From Microbacterium sp. RU1D (lineage in GTDB: Bacteria > Actinomycetota > Actinomycetes > Actinomycetales > Microbacteriaceae), in NCBI RefSeq assembly GCF_900156435.1, contig NZ_FTPQ01000001.1, positions 1,612,001 through 1,676,000 on the forward strand: DNA of 64,000 bases. Reading direction: 5' to 3'. Of the stretch, positions 37,194 to 46,174 are shown one piece after another. The position numbers and the translations under genes are program-made. Every line of letters begins with the position of its first letter. The stretch's first letter is position 1. Under the pieces are notes generated by a model that was not told the DNA's origin, did no database searches, and saw only the letters and a program-made list of their open reading frames with translations.

Positions 37194-39308
37194 CTACTCC
37201 GCCAGCCCCAGCACGTCGAGCAGCCACGCCAGCTCGAACGCGCGCTCGCGCCAGGCGTTGTAGCGGCCGCTGACGCCGCCGTGGCCGGCCACCATCTCGC
37301 ACTTCAGCATCGCGTCGGCGCCGACCTCGCGCAGGCGCTGCACCCACTTGGCCGGCTCGACGTACAGCACGCGCGTGTCGTTGAGCGAGGTCACGGCCAG
37401 GATGCGGGGGTACGCGACGCCCTCGCGCACGTTCTCGTACGGCGAGTACGACTTCATGTAGGCGTACACCTCGGCGTCATGCAGCGGGTCGCCCCATTCG
37501 TCCCACTCGATCACCGTGAGCGGCAGCGACGGGTCGAGGATCGTGGTCAGCGCATCCACGAACGGCACGTCGGCCAGGATGCCGGCGAACAGCTCGGGCG
37601 CGAGGTTCGCCACCGCGCCCATCAGCAGCCCGCCGGCGCTGCCGCCCTCGGCGACGATGCGGTCGGGCGTCGTGTACCCCTCGGCCACGAGGTGACGCGC
37701 CGCCGCGACGAAGTCGGTGAAGGTGTTGCGCTTGGCCTGCAGCTTGCCGTCCTCGTACCACTGGCGGCCCATCTCGCCGCCGCCGCGCACGTGCGCCACG
37801 GCGAAGACGACGCCGCGGTCGAGGAGCGACAGGCGGGGCACCGAGAAGCCGGGCTCGATCGAGTGCTCGTAGGAGCCGTAGCCGTACAGGTGCACGGGGC
37901 GCGGCGCGTCGCCGGGCTCGCCGAACGACCGCTTCCACACGAGCGACACCGGCACCTGCGTGCCGTCGTCGGCCGGAGCCCAGACGCGCGCCTGGCCGTA
38001 GTCCGCCGGGTCGAATCCGCCGAGCACGGGCTGGCGCTTGCGCAGCAGGAGCTCACCGGTCGCGATGACGTAGTCGAACACCGTGCCCGGCGTGACGAAC
38101 GAGCCGTACCCGAGGCGCAGCACCGGCGGCGCCCACTCGGGGTTGCCGCCCGTGCCGACGCTGTACAGCGGCTCGTCGAACGCGATCTCGGTGACGGCCC
38201 CGTCGACGTACGACAGCATGCCCAGGCGCGCCAGGCCGTCTCGGCGGTAGGCCACGACACCCCAGTCGCGGAACGTGTCGACGCCCAGCAGGCGCTGCCC
38301 GGTGCGATGGGGGATCACGGTCTCGCGCGGCCCCTGAGGGGCGGATGCCGAGACCCGGACCAGCTCGAAATCGAGGGCGCCGTCGTTGTGGAGGATGTAG
38401 AGCACGTCCTCGCCGTCGACGACGGCGTGATCGACCGAGTACTCCACGCCCTCCTGGCGCGGCCACACGACACGGGCCTCGCCGCGCAGGTCGTCGGCGT
38501 CGATCAGGCGTTCCTCCGACGTGATCGAGGAGCCCACGCCGATCACGAGGTAAGTGTCGCTGCGGGTGAAGTCCGCACCGACCCAGTAGCGGTCGTCGGG
38601 TTCGTGAAACAGCTTCACGTCGGCATCCACGTCGGTCCCGATCTCGTGCAGCCACACGGTGTCGGGGCGCCACGCGTCGTCGACGGTGGTGTACACGATG
38701 AAGCGGCCGTCGGGGGAGAAGGTCGCACCCGAGAAGGTGCCGGGGATCTCGTCGGGGAGGGTCTCGCCGGTCGTCAGGTCGCGGACGCGCACGGTGTAGC
38801 GCTCGTCGCCGGCGACGTCGATCGCGTAGAGCATGCGCGTGCCGTCGTTGGAGATCTCGAAGCTGCCGAGCGAGAAGAAGTCGGTGCCCTCGGCCTCGAC
38901 GTTGCCGTCGAAGAGCACCTGCTCGCCCGGGACCGCGCGGTCGGGTGAGAGGGTCGGCGGCGTCCAGTCATCGGGGGAGTCCAGCGGCGCGCGGCACTGG
39001 ATGCCGTACTGCGCGCCGGCGACGGTGCGCCCGTAGTACCACCAGTCGCCGCGGCGGGCGGGAACGGAGAGGTCGGTCTCGAGCGTGCGGCCCTTGATCT
39101 CGCCGAAGATCGTGTCGCGCAGCCCCGAGAGGTGCGCGGTCCGGGCGGCGGTGTAGGCGTTCTCGGCCTCGAGGTGGGCGACGACCTCGGCGTCGTCCTT
39201 CGCCCGCAGCCATTCGTACGGGTCGTAGAAGGTGTCGCCATGATGGGTGCGGGCGACGGGACGGCGGTCGGCGAGGGGCGGGGTGGGCTGCGGGTCGAGG
39301 TCGGTCAC
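37194..39308 (-). CDS. ptrB: Oligopeptidase B, S9A prolyl oligopeptidase family
   Basis: This 704-residue cytoplasmic serine peptidase cuts short peptides, in oligopeptidase B after Lys or Arg. The N-terminal beta-propeller starts around DPYEWLRAKDD. The C-terminal hydrolase domain has VRGGGEMGRQWYEDGKLQ and the nucleophile in EGGSAGGLLMGAV near residue 555. The His is in AGHGGVSGRYNAW near 680. NDTRVLYVEPAKWVQRLRE matches the Asp region. There is no signal peptide. The GTG start is preceded by a TACCGT hexamer at six bases. Confidence 0.93.
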   Translation of the reverse strand: MTDLDPQPTPPLADRRPVARTHHGDTFYDPYEWLRAKDDAEVVAHLEAENAYTAARTAHLSGLRDTIFGEIKGRTLETDLSVPARRGDWWYYGRTVAGAQYGIQCRAPLDSPDDWTPPTLSPDRAVPGEQVLFDGNVEAEGTDFFSLGSFEISNDGTRMLYAIDVAGDERYTVRVRDLTTGETLPDEIPGTFSGATFSPDGRFIVYTTVDDAWRPDTVWLHEIGTDVDADVKLFHEPDDRYWVGADFTRSDTYLVIGVGSSITSEERLIDADDLRGEARVVWPRQEGVEYSVDHAVVDGEDVLYILHNDGALDFELVRVSASAPQGPRETVIPHRTGQRLLGVDTFRDWGVVAYRRDGLARLGMLSYVDGAVTEIAFDEPLYSVGTGGNPEWAPPVLRLGYGSFVTPGTVFDYVIATGELLLRKRQPVLGGFDPADYGQARVWAPADDGTQVPVSLVWKRSFGEPGDAPRPVHLYGYGSYEHSIEPGFSVPRLSLLDRGVVFAVAHVRGGGEMGRQWYEDGKLQAKRNTFTDFVAAARHLVAEGYTTPDRIVAEGGSAGGLLMGAVANLAPELFAGILADVPFVDALTTILDPSLPLTVIEWDEWGDPLHDAEVYAYMKSYSPYENVREGVAYPRILAVTSLNDTRVLYVEPAKWVQRLREVGADAMLKCEMVAGHGGVSGRYNAWRERAFELAWLLDVLGLAE

Positions 39309-39314
39309 CGTTCC

Positions 39315-39320
39315 ACGGTA
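39315..39320 (-). promoter_or_regulatory. -10 hexamer for ptrB
   Basis: TACCGT on the minus strand, six bases, then the GTG at 39308. Confidence 0.45.
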
Positions 39321-39425
39321 GTGCGCCGCCGCGGCATCCGGCCGGAGGAATCGGGGGAGAGGCGCGCGCCCGTCGGGCCGCGCGTTTGACCCTCACAGGT
39401 CCGGATGAAAGGATGTCGTCGCGTC

Positions 39426-39458
39426 TTTCGGTGAACGAAAGATCAACGCCAGGTGAAC
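39426..39458. promoter_or_regulatory. PhoP-type (PHO box) triple direct repeat before pit
   Basis: Three contiguous 11-mers are TTTCGGTGAAC, GAAAGATCAAC and GCCAGGTGAAC. Read on the minus strand they begin GTTCACC, GTTGATC and GTTCACC, matching the 11-nt GTTCAYY direct-repeat units bound by PhoP in Streptomyces. They end 60 bases before the transporter start. Phosphate control of pit is inferred from this. Confidence 0.7.
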
Positions 39459-39518
39459 TCTTCGTTCGTCACGCCGATCCCGTCGGCATCCCTTCCTCCT
39501 TCTCACGGAAAGCGAACG

Positions 39519-40736
39519 GTGGAGAGCGCAGCCCTCATCATCGTGCTGGTCATCGCGCTGGCACTGTTCTTCGATTTCACCAACGGATTCCACGACACCG
39601 CGAACGCGATGGCCACCCCCATCGCCACCGGTGCACTGAAGCCGAAGGTGGCCGTCCTCCTCGCCGCCAGCCTCAACCTGGTCGGCGCGTTCCTGTCGAC
39701 GGAGGTCGCCAAGACGATCTCGGGCGGCATGATCCGGGAAGACCAGTTGAGTCCCGACATCTTCCCGCCGATCATCTTCGCGGGCCTCATCGGGGCGATC
39801 ACGTGGAACATGCTCACGTGGCTGCTGGGGCTCCCCTCCAGCTCCTCGCACGCGCTCTTCGGCGGCCTGATCGGCGCGACCCTCGTGGGCGTCGGCGCCT
39901 CGGCCATCGACACGGGCGTCGTGTTGAGCAAGGTCATCCTCCCGGCTCTGATCGCCCCGCTCACGGCGGGCATCATCGCCTTCGCCGTGACCAAGATCGC
40001 CTACGGCGTCACCCGGCGCTACGACCTCAAGGCCGACGGCCGCGACGGCTTCCGTTGGGGACAGATCTTCACCTCGTCGCTCGTGGCACTCGCCCACGGC
40101 ACCAACGACGCGCAGAAGACGATGGGCGTCATCACCCTCGCCCTCATCACCGTCGGGTGGCAATCGACCGCGAACCCCGACCCGCAGCTGTGGGTCGTCT
40201 TCGCCTGCGCGATCACCATCGCCCTGGGCACCTACATGGGCGGGTGGCGCATCATCCGCACCCTTGGCAAGGGCCTCACCGACGTCAAGCCCGCCCAGGG
40301 CTTCTCGGCCGAGACCTCGACGGCGGCGACGATCCTGGCCTCCAGCGCCCTCGGTTTCGCCCTCTCGACGACGCAGGTGGCATCCGGTTCGGTCATCGGA
40401 TCGGGCCTCGGACGCCGCGGATCGACCGTGCGCTGGAACACCGTCGGCCGCATCATGATCGGCTGGGTGCTGACGCTCCCCGCCGCCGGAGCAGTGGGCG
40501 CCGCGGCCGCCCTCATCGTCGTGTGGCTGGGCGGATGGGGTGTCGCCGTCGACGCGGTGATCGCCGTGGCCATCGTGCTCGGTCTGTTCCTGCGCTCACG
40601 GCGCGACGAGGTCACCTCGGCGAACGCGATGAGCGAGGTCGCCGACTCCGGCGCCGCGGTGAAGGTTCCGCGCAAGCCCGGACCCACCCGCCGCCAGCGC
40701 CGCCTCGAGCGCGAGAAGGCCGGGAAGGACGCCTGA
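39519..40736 (+). CDS. pit: Low-affinity inorganic phosphate transporter, PiT family
   Basis: This 405-residue membrane protein imports phosphate, usually as a metal-phosphate complex with protons. The family signatures are duplicated: FDFTNGFHDTANAMATPI near residue 16 and ALAHGTNDAQKTMG near 195. About ten helices are evident, and the tail is basic and polar. GTG 39519 is chosen because it starts at the first helix and follows a cacggaaagc ribosome site. The in-frame GTG at 39453 would overlap the PHO box. The next gene overlaps its stop (TGATG). Confidence 0.92.
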   Translation: MESAALIIVLVIALALFFDFTNGFHDTANAMATPIATGALKPKVAVLLAASLNLVGAFLSTEVAKTISGGMIREDQLSPDIFPPIIFAGLIGAITWNMLTWLLGLPSSSSHALFGGLIGATLVGVGASAIDTGVVLSKVILPALIAPLTAGIIAFAVTKIAYGVTRRYDLKADGRDGFRWGQIFTSSLVALAHGTNDAQKTMGVITLALITVGWQSTANPDPQLWVVFACAITIALGTYMGGWRIIRTLGKGLTDVKPAQGFSAETSTAATILASSALGFALSTTQVASGSVIGSGLGRRGSTVRWNTVGRIMIGWVLTLPAAGAVGAAAALIVVWLGGWGVAVDAVIAVAIVLGLFLRSRRDEVTSANAMSEVADSGAAVKVPRKPGPTRRQRRLEREKAGKDA

Positions 40737-41065
40737 TGCTGATCAACTGGGAAGCCTTCCTGCAGGTCTTCGTCGCCGCCCTCGTGGGCGCCACGGTCGT
40801 CGTGACCTCCTACGCCCTCGGGTTGCGTCTGCTCGTGCGCGGCGGTCGCCCGCCGCTGGTCGCGCCCGCGGAGTTCACCGACGCCATCACCGTGCTCACC
40901 GACAAGCAGCGTCGCCGGGCCGAGAAGGCGGTGGCCAAGGCCGCGAAGAAGAACCCCCTCAGCGACGGGCAGAAGCGCCTCTCGCTCGTGGGCGCCTACG
41001 CGTGCTTCGCCGTGTGCGCGGCGGCGGTGCTCGGCGCGCTGCTGCTGATCCTCTTCAACCACTGA
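40736..41065 (+). CDS. Small two-helix membrane protein coupled to pit
   Basis: This 109-residue protein has a helix at about 9-32 and another at about 82-106. A basic middle, TDKQRRRAEKAVAKAAKK, probably faces the cytoplasm. The ATG overlaps the pit stop, so both should be made in fixed proportion. No family is recognised with certainty. A helper or regulatory subunit for the phosphate transporter is a reasonable inference from coupling only. Confidence 0.75.
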   Translation: MLINWEAFLQVFVAALVGATVVVTSYALGLRLLVRGGRPPLVAPAEFTDAITVLTDKQRRRAEKAVAKAAKKNPLSDGQKRLSLVGAYACFAVCAAAVLGALLLILFNH

Positions 41066-41198
41066 GCCGCGGAGCCTCTCGCAGGTTCGATTCCGGATGC
41101 CGTCGGCGGGACGCCCCGCTCTCGGCTCTCCGGCGGGATGCCGTCGGGCTCGGGGCCGCGGACGGCCGCTGTCGCGCGTCGGTGTCGGAGCTCCCTCG

Positions 41199-41204
41199 TA
41201 GGCT
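41199..41204 (+). promoter_or_regulatory. -10 hexamer for the phosphodiesterase gene
   Basis: TAGGCT, GAGGAC, then ATG 41211. Confidence 0.5.
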
Positions 41205-41210
41205 GAGGAC

Positions 41211-42122
41211 ATGGCATCCGTGCAGTTCGGTCAGCACGCGCCCGCCGCGCGCGTGATCCTCCACCTCAGCGACACCCATCTGCTCGGGGGCGACCGTCTG
41301 CTCGGCGACCGCTACGACACGGCTGCGCACCTGCGCCGCACCCTCGACGCGGCCGAAGCCACGGGCGTGCGTCCGGATGCCGTCGTCTTCACCGGCGACC
41401 TCACCGACCTCGGCGAGCCCGAGGCCTATCGCGCCCTGCGCGCGGCGGTCGAGCCGTGGGCGGAGCGGCTGGGGGCGCCGGTGGTGTGGGTGGCCGGCAA
41501 TCACGACGAGCGTCCCGCGATGCGCGCCGCGCTGCTCGACGCCGAGGCCACCGAGGAGCCGGTGACGAGCGTCCACGACCTCGGCGGCCTGCGCCTGATC
41601 GCCCTGGATTCCACCGTGCCCGGCTGGCATCACGGCGACCTCGATCCCGCGCAGCTCGCGTGGCTGCGCGCAGAGCTGGCGACCCCCGCGCCGCTGGGCA
41701 CGATCATCGCCCTCCACCACCCGCCGCTGCCCACCCATATCCCCTTCTTCGACATCCTCGAGCTGCGCGACCAGCCCGGCCTGGCCGACGCGATCGCGGG
41801 CAGCGACGTGCGCGCGATCCTCGCCGGCCATCTGCATTACTCCACCTCCGGCACCTTCGCGGGCGTACCCGTGAGCGTCGCCGCGGCCTCGTGCTACACG
41901 ATGGACCTCGCGCGTCCCGCCGACGCGGTCAACGGAATGGATGCCGGGCGCTCGTTCCACCTCGTGCACGTGTGGGACGACACGATCACCCACGCCGTCG
42001 TGCCGGTGGTCGACGCGGGGGCGACGGGGTACTTCACGCCCGAGTGGACGGCGCGCATGGCCGCGCTCAGCCCGGACGAGCGGCTCGAGGCGTTCTCGCG
42101 GAAGCGCCCCGTCGGGCAATAG
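41211..42122 (+). CDS. Metallophosphoesterase, CpdA-like cyclic nucleotide phosphodiesterase family
   Basis: This 303-residue enzyme has the full calcineurin-like metal set. HLSDTHL near residue 18 and FTGDLTDLGEP near 61 begin it, followed by VAGNHDERP near 95. ALHHPPLP near 165 and AGHLHYSTS near 205 complete it. The pattern matches class III cAMP phosphodiesterases (CpdA, Rv0805). Such enzymes are promiscuous, so activity on cAMP is likely but not certain. No signal peptide is seen. It has its own leaderless promoter. Confidence 0.85.
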   Translation: MASVQFGQHAPAARVILHLSDTHLLGGDRLLGDRYDTAAHLRRTLDAAEATGVRPDAVVFTGDLTDLGEPEAYRALRAAVEPWAERLGAPVVWVAGNHDERPAMRAALLDAEATEEPVTSVHDLGGLRLIALDSTVPGWHHGDLDPAQLAWLRAELATPAPLGTIIALHHPPLPTHIPFFDILELRDQPGLADAIAGSDVRAILAGHLHYSTSGTFAGVPVSVAAASCYTMDLARPADAVNGMDAGRSFHLVHVWDDTITHAVVPVVDAGATGYFTPEWTARMAALSPDERLEAFSRKRPVGQ

Positions 42123-42236
42123 ACGCGGCGGACGGTGCCGATCCGACGACCGGCCGCCGTGTCCAGCGACCGTCTCGCTCGCCGTGGTTAGGCTCGTGGC
42201 ATCCCTGCTCGCCGTGAACCCACGAGGACCCCCCAC

Positions 42237-43700
42237 ATGGCTTTGGACGCAATGATGCGCACCCGTATCGAGACCGACTCCCTCGGATCGCTGGAGATCC
42301 CCGCCGACGCGTATTGGGGGATCCACACGGCGCGGGCCCTCGAGAACTTCCCGATCGCCAAGCGGCCCATCTCGGTCTACCCCGACCTCGTCCGTGCCCT
42401 CGCGATGGTCAAGCAGGCCTCGGCCCGGGCCAACCGTGAGATCGGCGTGCTCGACGCGGCGAAGGCCGATCTGATCGACCGCGCAGCGCAGCGCGTGATC
42501 GACGGCGAGTTCCACGACGAGTTCACCGTCGGCGTCATCCAGGGCGGCGCGGGCACGTCGACGAACATGAACGCCAACGAGGTCATCACCAACATCGCCC
42601 TCGAGATGGCGGGCCGTGAGAAGGGCGACTACGCCTTCCTCTCACCCATCGACGACACCAACCGCAGCCAGTCGACGAACGACGTGTACCCGACGGCGAT
42701 CAAGATCGGTCTGTCGCTCACGCTCCAGAGCCTGCTCGAGGAGCTCGCGCTGCTGCGCCAGTCGTTCCTCAGCAAGTCGGAGGAGTTCCACGACGTACTC
42801 AAGGTCGGCCGCACCCAGCTCCAGGATGCCGTGCCCATGACGCTCGGGCAGGAGTTCCACGGCTTCGCCACGACGCTCGGCGAGGACTACAACCGCCTCA
42901 CCGAGAACGCGTACCTGCTGTTCGAGATCAACATGGGCGCGACCGCGATCGGCACGGGCATCACCGCGCACGCGGGCTACGCCGGGGCCGTGCTCCGGCA
43001 CCTCCGCGAGATCACCGGGCTCGACCTCGAGACAGCGACCGATCTCGTCGAGTCCACGAGCGACACGGGCGCCTTCATGTCGTTCTCCTCGTCGCTCAAG
43101 CGCAACGCGGTGAAGCTGTCGAAGATCTGCAACGACCTGCGCCTGCTCTCGTCGGGCCCGCAGGCGGGCCTCGGCGAGATCAACCTCCCGCCCCGCCAGG
43201 CGGGCTCGAGCATCATGCCCGGCAAGGTGAACCCCGTCATCCCGGAAGTCGTGAACCAGGTCGCGTTCTCGGTCGTGGGCGCCGACATGACGGTCACCAT
43301 GGCGGTCGAGGGAGGGCAGTTGCAGCTGAACGCCTTCGAACCGGTGATCGCCCACTCGATCTACCAGTCGATCACCTGGATGCGCCAGGCGATGTGGACG
43401 CTGCGCGTGAACTGCGTCGACGGCATCACGGCCAACCGCGAGCGACTGGGTGCGATGGTGGGGTCGTCGGTCGGTGTCGTGACGGCGCTGACGCCCTTCA
43501 TCGGCTACGCCGCGGCCGCAGCTCTCGCCAAGACGGCGCTGCTGACGCACCGCAACGTCGCCGACCTCGTGGTGGAGGCTGGTCTGATGACCCGCGAGGA
43601 GGTCACGAAGCAGATCTCGCCGGCGCGCCTGTCGGGCCTGCAGGCCGTGACCGCGGCGATCCCGATCGTCCGCGCCGCCGACAGCGTTGTGGAGGACTGA
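42237..43700 (+). CDS. aspA: Aspartate ammonia-lyase
   Basis: This enzyme reversibly deaminates L-aspartate to fumarate and ammonia. The 487-residue protein belongs to the fumarase/aspartase superfamily. The GSSIMPGKVNP signature with the catalytic loop serine is near residue 325. GGAGTSTNMNANEV near 100 and TNDVYPTAIKI near 145 form the active site. RTQLQDAVPMTLGQEF is closer to aspartases than to fumarases. The ATG follows cgaggacc. A TAGGCT at 42189-42194 could be the -10, giving a leader of about 36 bases. A strong terminator follows. Confidence 0.93.
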   Translation: MALDAMMRTRIETDSLGSLEIPADAYWGIHTARALENFPIAKRPISVYPDLVRALAMVKQASARANREIGVLDAAKADLIDRAAQRVIDGEFHDEFTVGVIQGGAGTSTNMNANEVITNIALEMAGREKGDYAFLSPIDDTNRSQSTNDVYPTAIKIGLSLTLQSLLEELALLRQSFLSKSEEFHDVLKVGRTQLQDAVPMTLGQEFHGFATTLGEDYNRLTENAYLLFEINMGATAIGTGITAHAGYAGAVLRHLREITGLDLETATDLVESTSDTGAFMSFSSSLKRNAVKLSKICNDLRLLSSGPQAGLGEINLPPRQAGSSIMPGKVNPVIPEVVNQVAFSVVGADMTVTMAVEGGQLQLNAFEPVIAHSIYQSITWMRQAMWTLRVNCVDGITANRERLGAMVGSSVGVVTALTPFIGYAAAAALAKTALLTHRNVADLVVEAGLMTREEVTKQISPARLSGLQAVTAAIPIVRAADSVVED

Positions 43701-43723
43701 CGCGACGTTTCTCCGCGAGGACC

Positions 43724-43758
43724 ACGAAGGGCCGGGACGCGTCGTCCCGGCCCTTCGT
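43724..43758. terminator. Bidirectional terminator between aspA and the FAH gene
   Basis: ACGAAGGGCCGGGAC and its exact complement form a perfect 15-bp stem with a 5-nt loop between two converging genes. Confidence 0.85.
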
Positions 43759-43771
43759 CATGGATGCCGCG

Positions 43772-44638
43772 TCAGTCGAGGATGCGGCAGTGCGTGGTCA
43801 GCTCGCCGATGCCGTCGATGCCGACGGTCACGGTCGAGCGGTCGCGGAGGAAGATCTGCGGGTCGCGGGAGTAGCCGGCGCCGCCCGGGCTGCCGGTGGA
43901 GATGAGAGTGCCCGGCAGCAGGGTCACCGACTCGGACAGCTTGTTGATGAGCGTCTTCACCGACCGCACCATCTGGCCGGTGCTGGCATCCTGCACGGTG
44001 TGTCCGTCGACGACGGTCCAGATGTGCAAGTCCTGCGGGTCGGGGATCTCGTCGGCCGTGACGACGAAGGGGCCGGTGGGGGTGAAGCCGTCGAACGACT
44101 TGCACCGCGACCACTGCGCCTCGGAGAACTGGATGTTGCGCGCCGTGATGTCGTTGACGACGGTGTAGCCCCACACGTGGTCGAGCGCCTCGTCTTCGGG
44201 GATGTCACGGCCGGGGCGGCCGATGATGACCCCGAGCTCGGCCTCGTAGTCGACGGCCTCGCTCAGCGCACGCGGCCACGAGGTCGTCGCCTCGTGCGCG
44301 GCGAGGGAGTTGGGCCACAGCACGAACACGGTCGGCCCCGCGTCGGTCTTCAGTCCCAGCTCGCCCGAGTGCGCCGCGTAGTTCAGTCCCACCGCGAGGA
44401 TCGACGGGGGAGCGAGCACCGCCGAGGCGAAGCGGATGCCGCCGAGGGGCTGCCGCGGTGCGGTCGCGGCCTCGTCGCGGACACGGTCGAGCAGGGTCTC
44501 GCCGCCGGCGATGAGCTGCTCGAGCGTTGCGGGGGCGCCCTCGAAGAGCGCGTCGACGAAGGAGAACTCCTCACCGTGGACGCTGACGAGACGGGGGGCT
44601 TCCGCCCCTTCCTGAGACCGGACGTGGGCGAAACGCAT
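43772..44638 (-). CDS. Fumarylacetoacetate hydrolase (FAH) family protein
   Basis: This 288-residue protein has the FAH fold. AVGLNYAAHSGELG near residue 82 supplies the catalytic His region. DYEAELGVIIGRPGRDIP near 130 provides the metal-binding E-x-E type block, and YTVVNDITARN near 155 the Asp. SFDGFTPTGPFVVTADEI and GTLISTGSPGGAGYSRDP close the site. Relatives cleave or decarboxylate 2-oxo acids or hydrate acylpyruvates. The substrate cannot be chosen, and no catabolic neighbours help. A TAGCGT hexamer stands six bases before the ATG. Confidence 0.85.
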   Translation of the reverse strand: MRFAHVRSQEGAEAPRLVSVHGEEFSFVDALFEGAPATLEQLIAGGETLLDRVRDEAATAPRQPLGGIRFASAVLAPPSILAVGLNYAAHSGELGLKTDAGPTVFVLWPNSLAAHEATTSWPRALSEAVDYEAELGVIIGRPGRDIPEDEALDHVWGYTVVNDITARNIQFSEAQWSRCKSFDGFTPTGPFVVTADEIPDPQDLHIWTVVDGHTVQDASTGQMVRSVKTLINKLSESVTLLPGTLISTGSPGGAGYSRDPQIFLRDRSTVTVGIDGIGELTTHCRILD

Positions 44639-44644
44639 GCCTCC

Positions 44645-44650
44645 ACGCTA
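44645..44650 (-). promoter_or_regulatory. -10 hexamer for the FAH gene
   Basis: TAGCGT on the minus strand, GGAGGC, then ATG 44638. Confidence 0.45.
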
Positions 44651-44709
44651 CCGGCCCGCGCCCCGCGCCGGAGGCCGCAACCCCCGGATGCCGTGTCGGA
44701 GGGCCGCTC

Positions 44710-44715
44710 TAGGCT
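44710..44715 (+). promoter_or_regulatory. -10 hexamer for the PrsW-like gene
   Basis: TAGGCT, GAGCGC, then ATG 44722. Confidence 0.5.
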
Positions 44716-44721
44716 GAGCGC

Positions 44722-45882
44722 ATGAGCTCCCCCTCGCCGCTGTCCCGGCCCGGTTCGGTCGAACCGACCCGCATCGTCACGGCTCCGCAGGTGACGACAT
44801 CGGCCGCCCCGCCGCGGTCGCGCCGAGGCGGGGTGGCGCTGTGGGTGGTGGCCGTGCTGCTCGTTCCGCTGCTGGCGCTGCTCGTGCGGTACTTCACCGG
44901 GTTCCTGGGGACGGCGGCGACCTTCCTCGGGCTGGTGCTCGCCGCGATCCCGTTCGTGATCGTGTGGTTCGCGGTGCGCTACATCGACAGGTGGGAGCCC
45001 GAGCCGCGTCGACTGCTCGTGTTCGCCGTGGCGTGGGGCGCGATCGCCGCGGTCGTCATCGCGCTGGGTGTCGACTTGCTGCTCACCCTCGCGCTCGGTC
45101 GTCTCCCCGAGGCGTTCAGCGCCGTCGTGCAGGCGCCCATCGTCGAAGAGGTCGCGAAGGGGCTCGGGGTGCTGCTCATCTTCTCGTTCGCCCGTCGTGC
45201 CTTCGACGGCCCCGTCGACGGCATCGTCTACGGCGCCCTCATCGGGGCGGGCTTCGCCCTCACCGAGAACGTGCAGTACTTCGCGATCAGCTACCTCGAG
45301 GGCGGCCCGGCGCAGGTCGCGAGCACGTTCTTCCTGCGTGCCGTGCTCTCGCCCTTCGCTCACGTCATGTTCACCAGCCTCACGGGCTTCGCCTTCGGTC
45401 TCGCCGCGCGCCGCGGCCTGCGCACGGGCGCGGCGCTGGCCTACGGCATCCCGGGACTCATCGGGGCGATCGTGCTGCACGGCCTGTGGAACGGGTCGGC
45501 CACGTTCGCGAACTTCTTCGAGGTCTACGCGGCGCTGCAGGTTCCGCTGTTCGTGCTGTTCATCCTCGGCATCCTGGCCCTGCGCCGCGAGGAGTCCCGC
45601 CTCACGCGGGCCCGCCTCGGCGAGTACGCGGCGGCCGGGTGGTTCACCCCGCAGGAGGTCGACATGCTCGCCACGGGCCCGGGGCGCCGCTCCGCCGTCG
45701 CCTGGGCGCGAACGCTGCCGGGGGACCGGTCGCCCGTCATGAAGGCGTTCATCGTGGATGCCACCGCCCTCGCCGCCGCGCGCCAGCGCACCCTGTCCGG
45801 GCGCGATCCTCAGGCCCCCGCCACCGAGCGCTACCTGCTCGAGCGCACGACCGCCGCGCGCGCGGCACTGCTGTCACGCTGA
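44722..45882 (+). CDS. PrsW family intramembrane metalloprotease
   Basis: This 386-residue membrane protein has about eight or nine helices. The PrsW signature APIVEEVAKG (EExxK) is near residue 143. FALTENVQYF (E-N) is near 178, SPFAHVMFTSLTG near 218 and VLHGLWNGSA near 254. These are the conserved acidic and His residues proposed to bind metal. B. subtilis PrsW cleaves the anti-sigma factor RsiW. The target here is unknown and no anti-sigma gene is adjacent. The N-terminal 38 residues and the last 90 are polar and probably cytoplasmic. Confidence 0.88.
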   Translation: MSSPSPLSRPGSVEPTRIVTAPQVTTSAAPPRSRRGGVALWVVAVLLVPLLALLVRYFTGFLGTAATFLGLVLAAIPFVIVWFAVRYIDRWEPEPRRLLVFAVAWGAIAAVVIALGVDLLLTLALGRLPEAFSAVVQAPIVEEVAKGLGVLLIFSFARRAFDGPVDGIVYGALIGAGFALTENVQYFAISYLEGGPAQVASTFFLRAVLSPFAHVMFTSLTGFAFGLAARRGLRTGAALAYGIPGLIGAIVLHGLWNGSATFANFFEVYAALQVPLFVLFILGILALRREESRLTRARLGEYAAAGWFTPQEVDMLATGPGRRSAVAWARTLPGDRSPVMKAFIVDATALAAARQRTLSGRDPQAPATERYLLERTTAARAALLSR

Positions 45883-45937
45883 CGCACGGCGCGTGCCGCT
45901 CCCCCCATCCACTCGTCGCCGAGACCGCACGCTGATG

Positions 45938-45979
45938 CCGAGACCGCAGGCGCCTCGTCGTCATGCGGTGCGGTCTCGG
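45938..45979. repeat. Inverted repeat after prsW, with a third direct copy
   Basis: CCGAGACCGCA at 45938-45948 pairs with TGCGGTCTCGG at 45969-45979. Another direct copy is at 45919-45929, so two hairpins compete. The GCCGAGAC core also appears in the repeat at 50509-50575. Confidence 0.65.
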
Positions 45980-46064
45980 TGACGCGCGCGGTCGCGGCGC
46001 CGCAGGTCGCCGGGCCCGGGGTCTTGACACCGCCGTGGGGTGGGAGCACCATCGACGTAGGCCA

Positions 46065-46120
46065 ACTCAGCGCCCGGAAGACTCGCAGGCATCGCCGCGG
46101 CACCGGGCGCTGAGTCTTTT
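46065..46120 (+). terminator. Strong intrinsic terminator upstream of the small FKBP gene
   Basis: ACTCAGCGCCCGG and CCGGGCGCTGAGT form a perfect 13-bp stem with a 25-nt loop, followed by CTTTT. It lies 183 bases past the prsW stop and 55 before the next gene. It may end a short unannotated transcript. TTGACA at 46024-46029 is a possible -35. Confidence 0.7.
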
Positions 46121-46174
46121 CCGGGGCGGTGTCCAGGGGCTGTCTCCGACGCGCGGGCGTGCTTGGATGGATGC

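Noticed and set aside
39453..39518. GTG 39453 as the start of the phosphate transporter
   Set aside because: It falls within the PhoP-type repeats and adds a polar extension before the first helix. GTG 39519 has a ribosome site.
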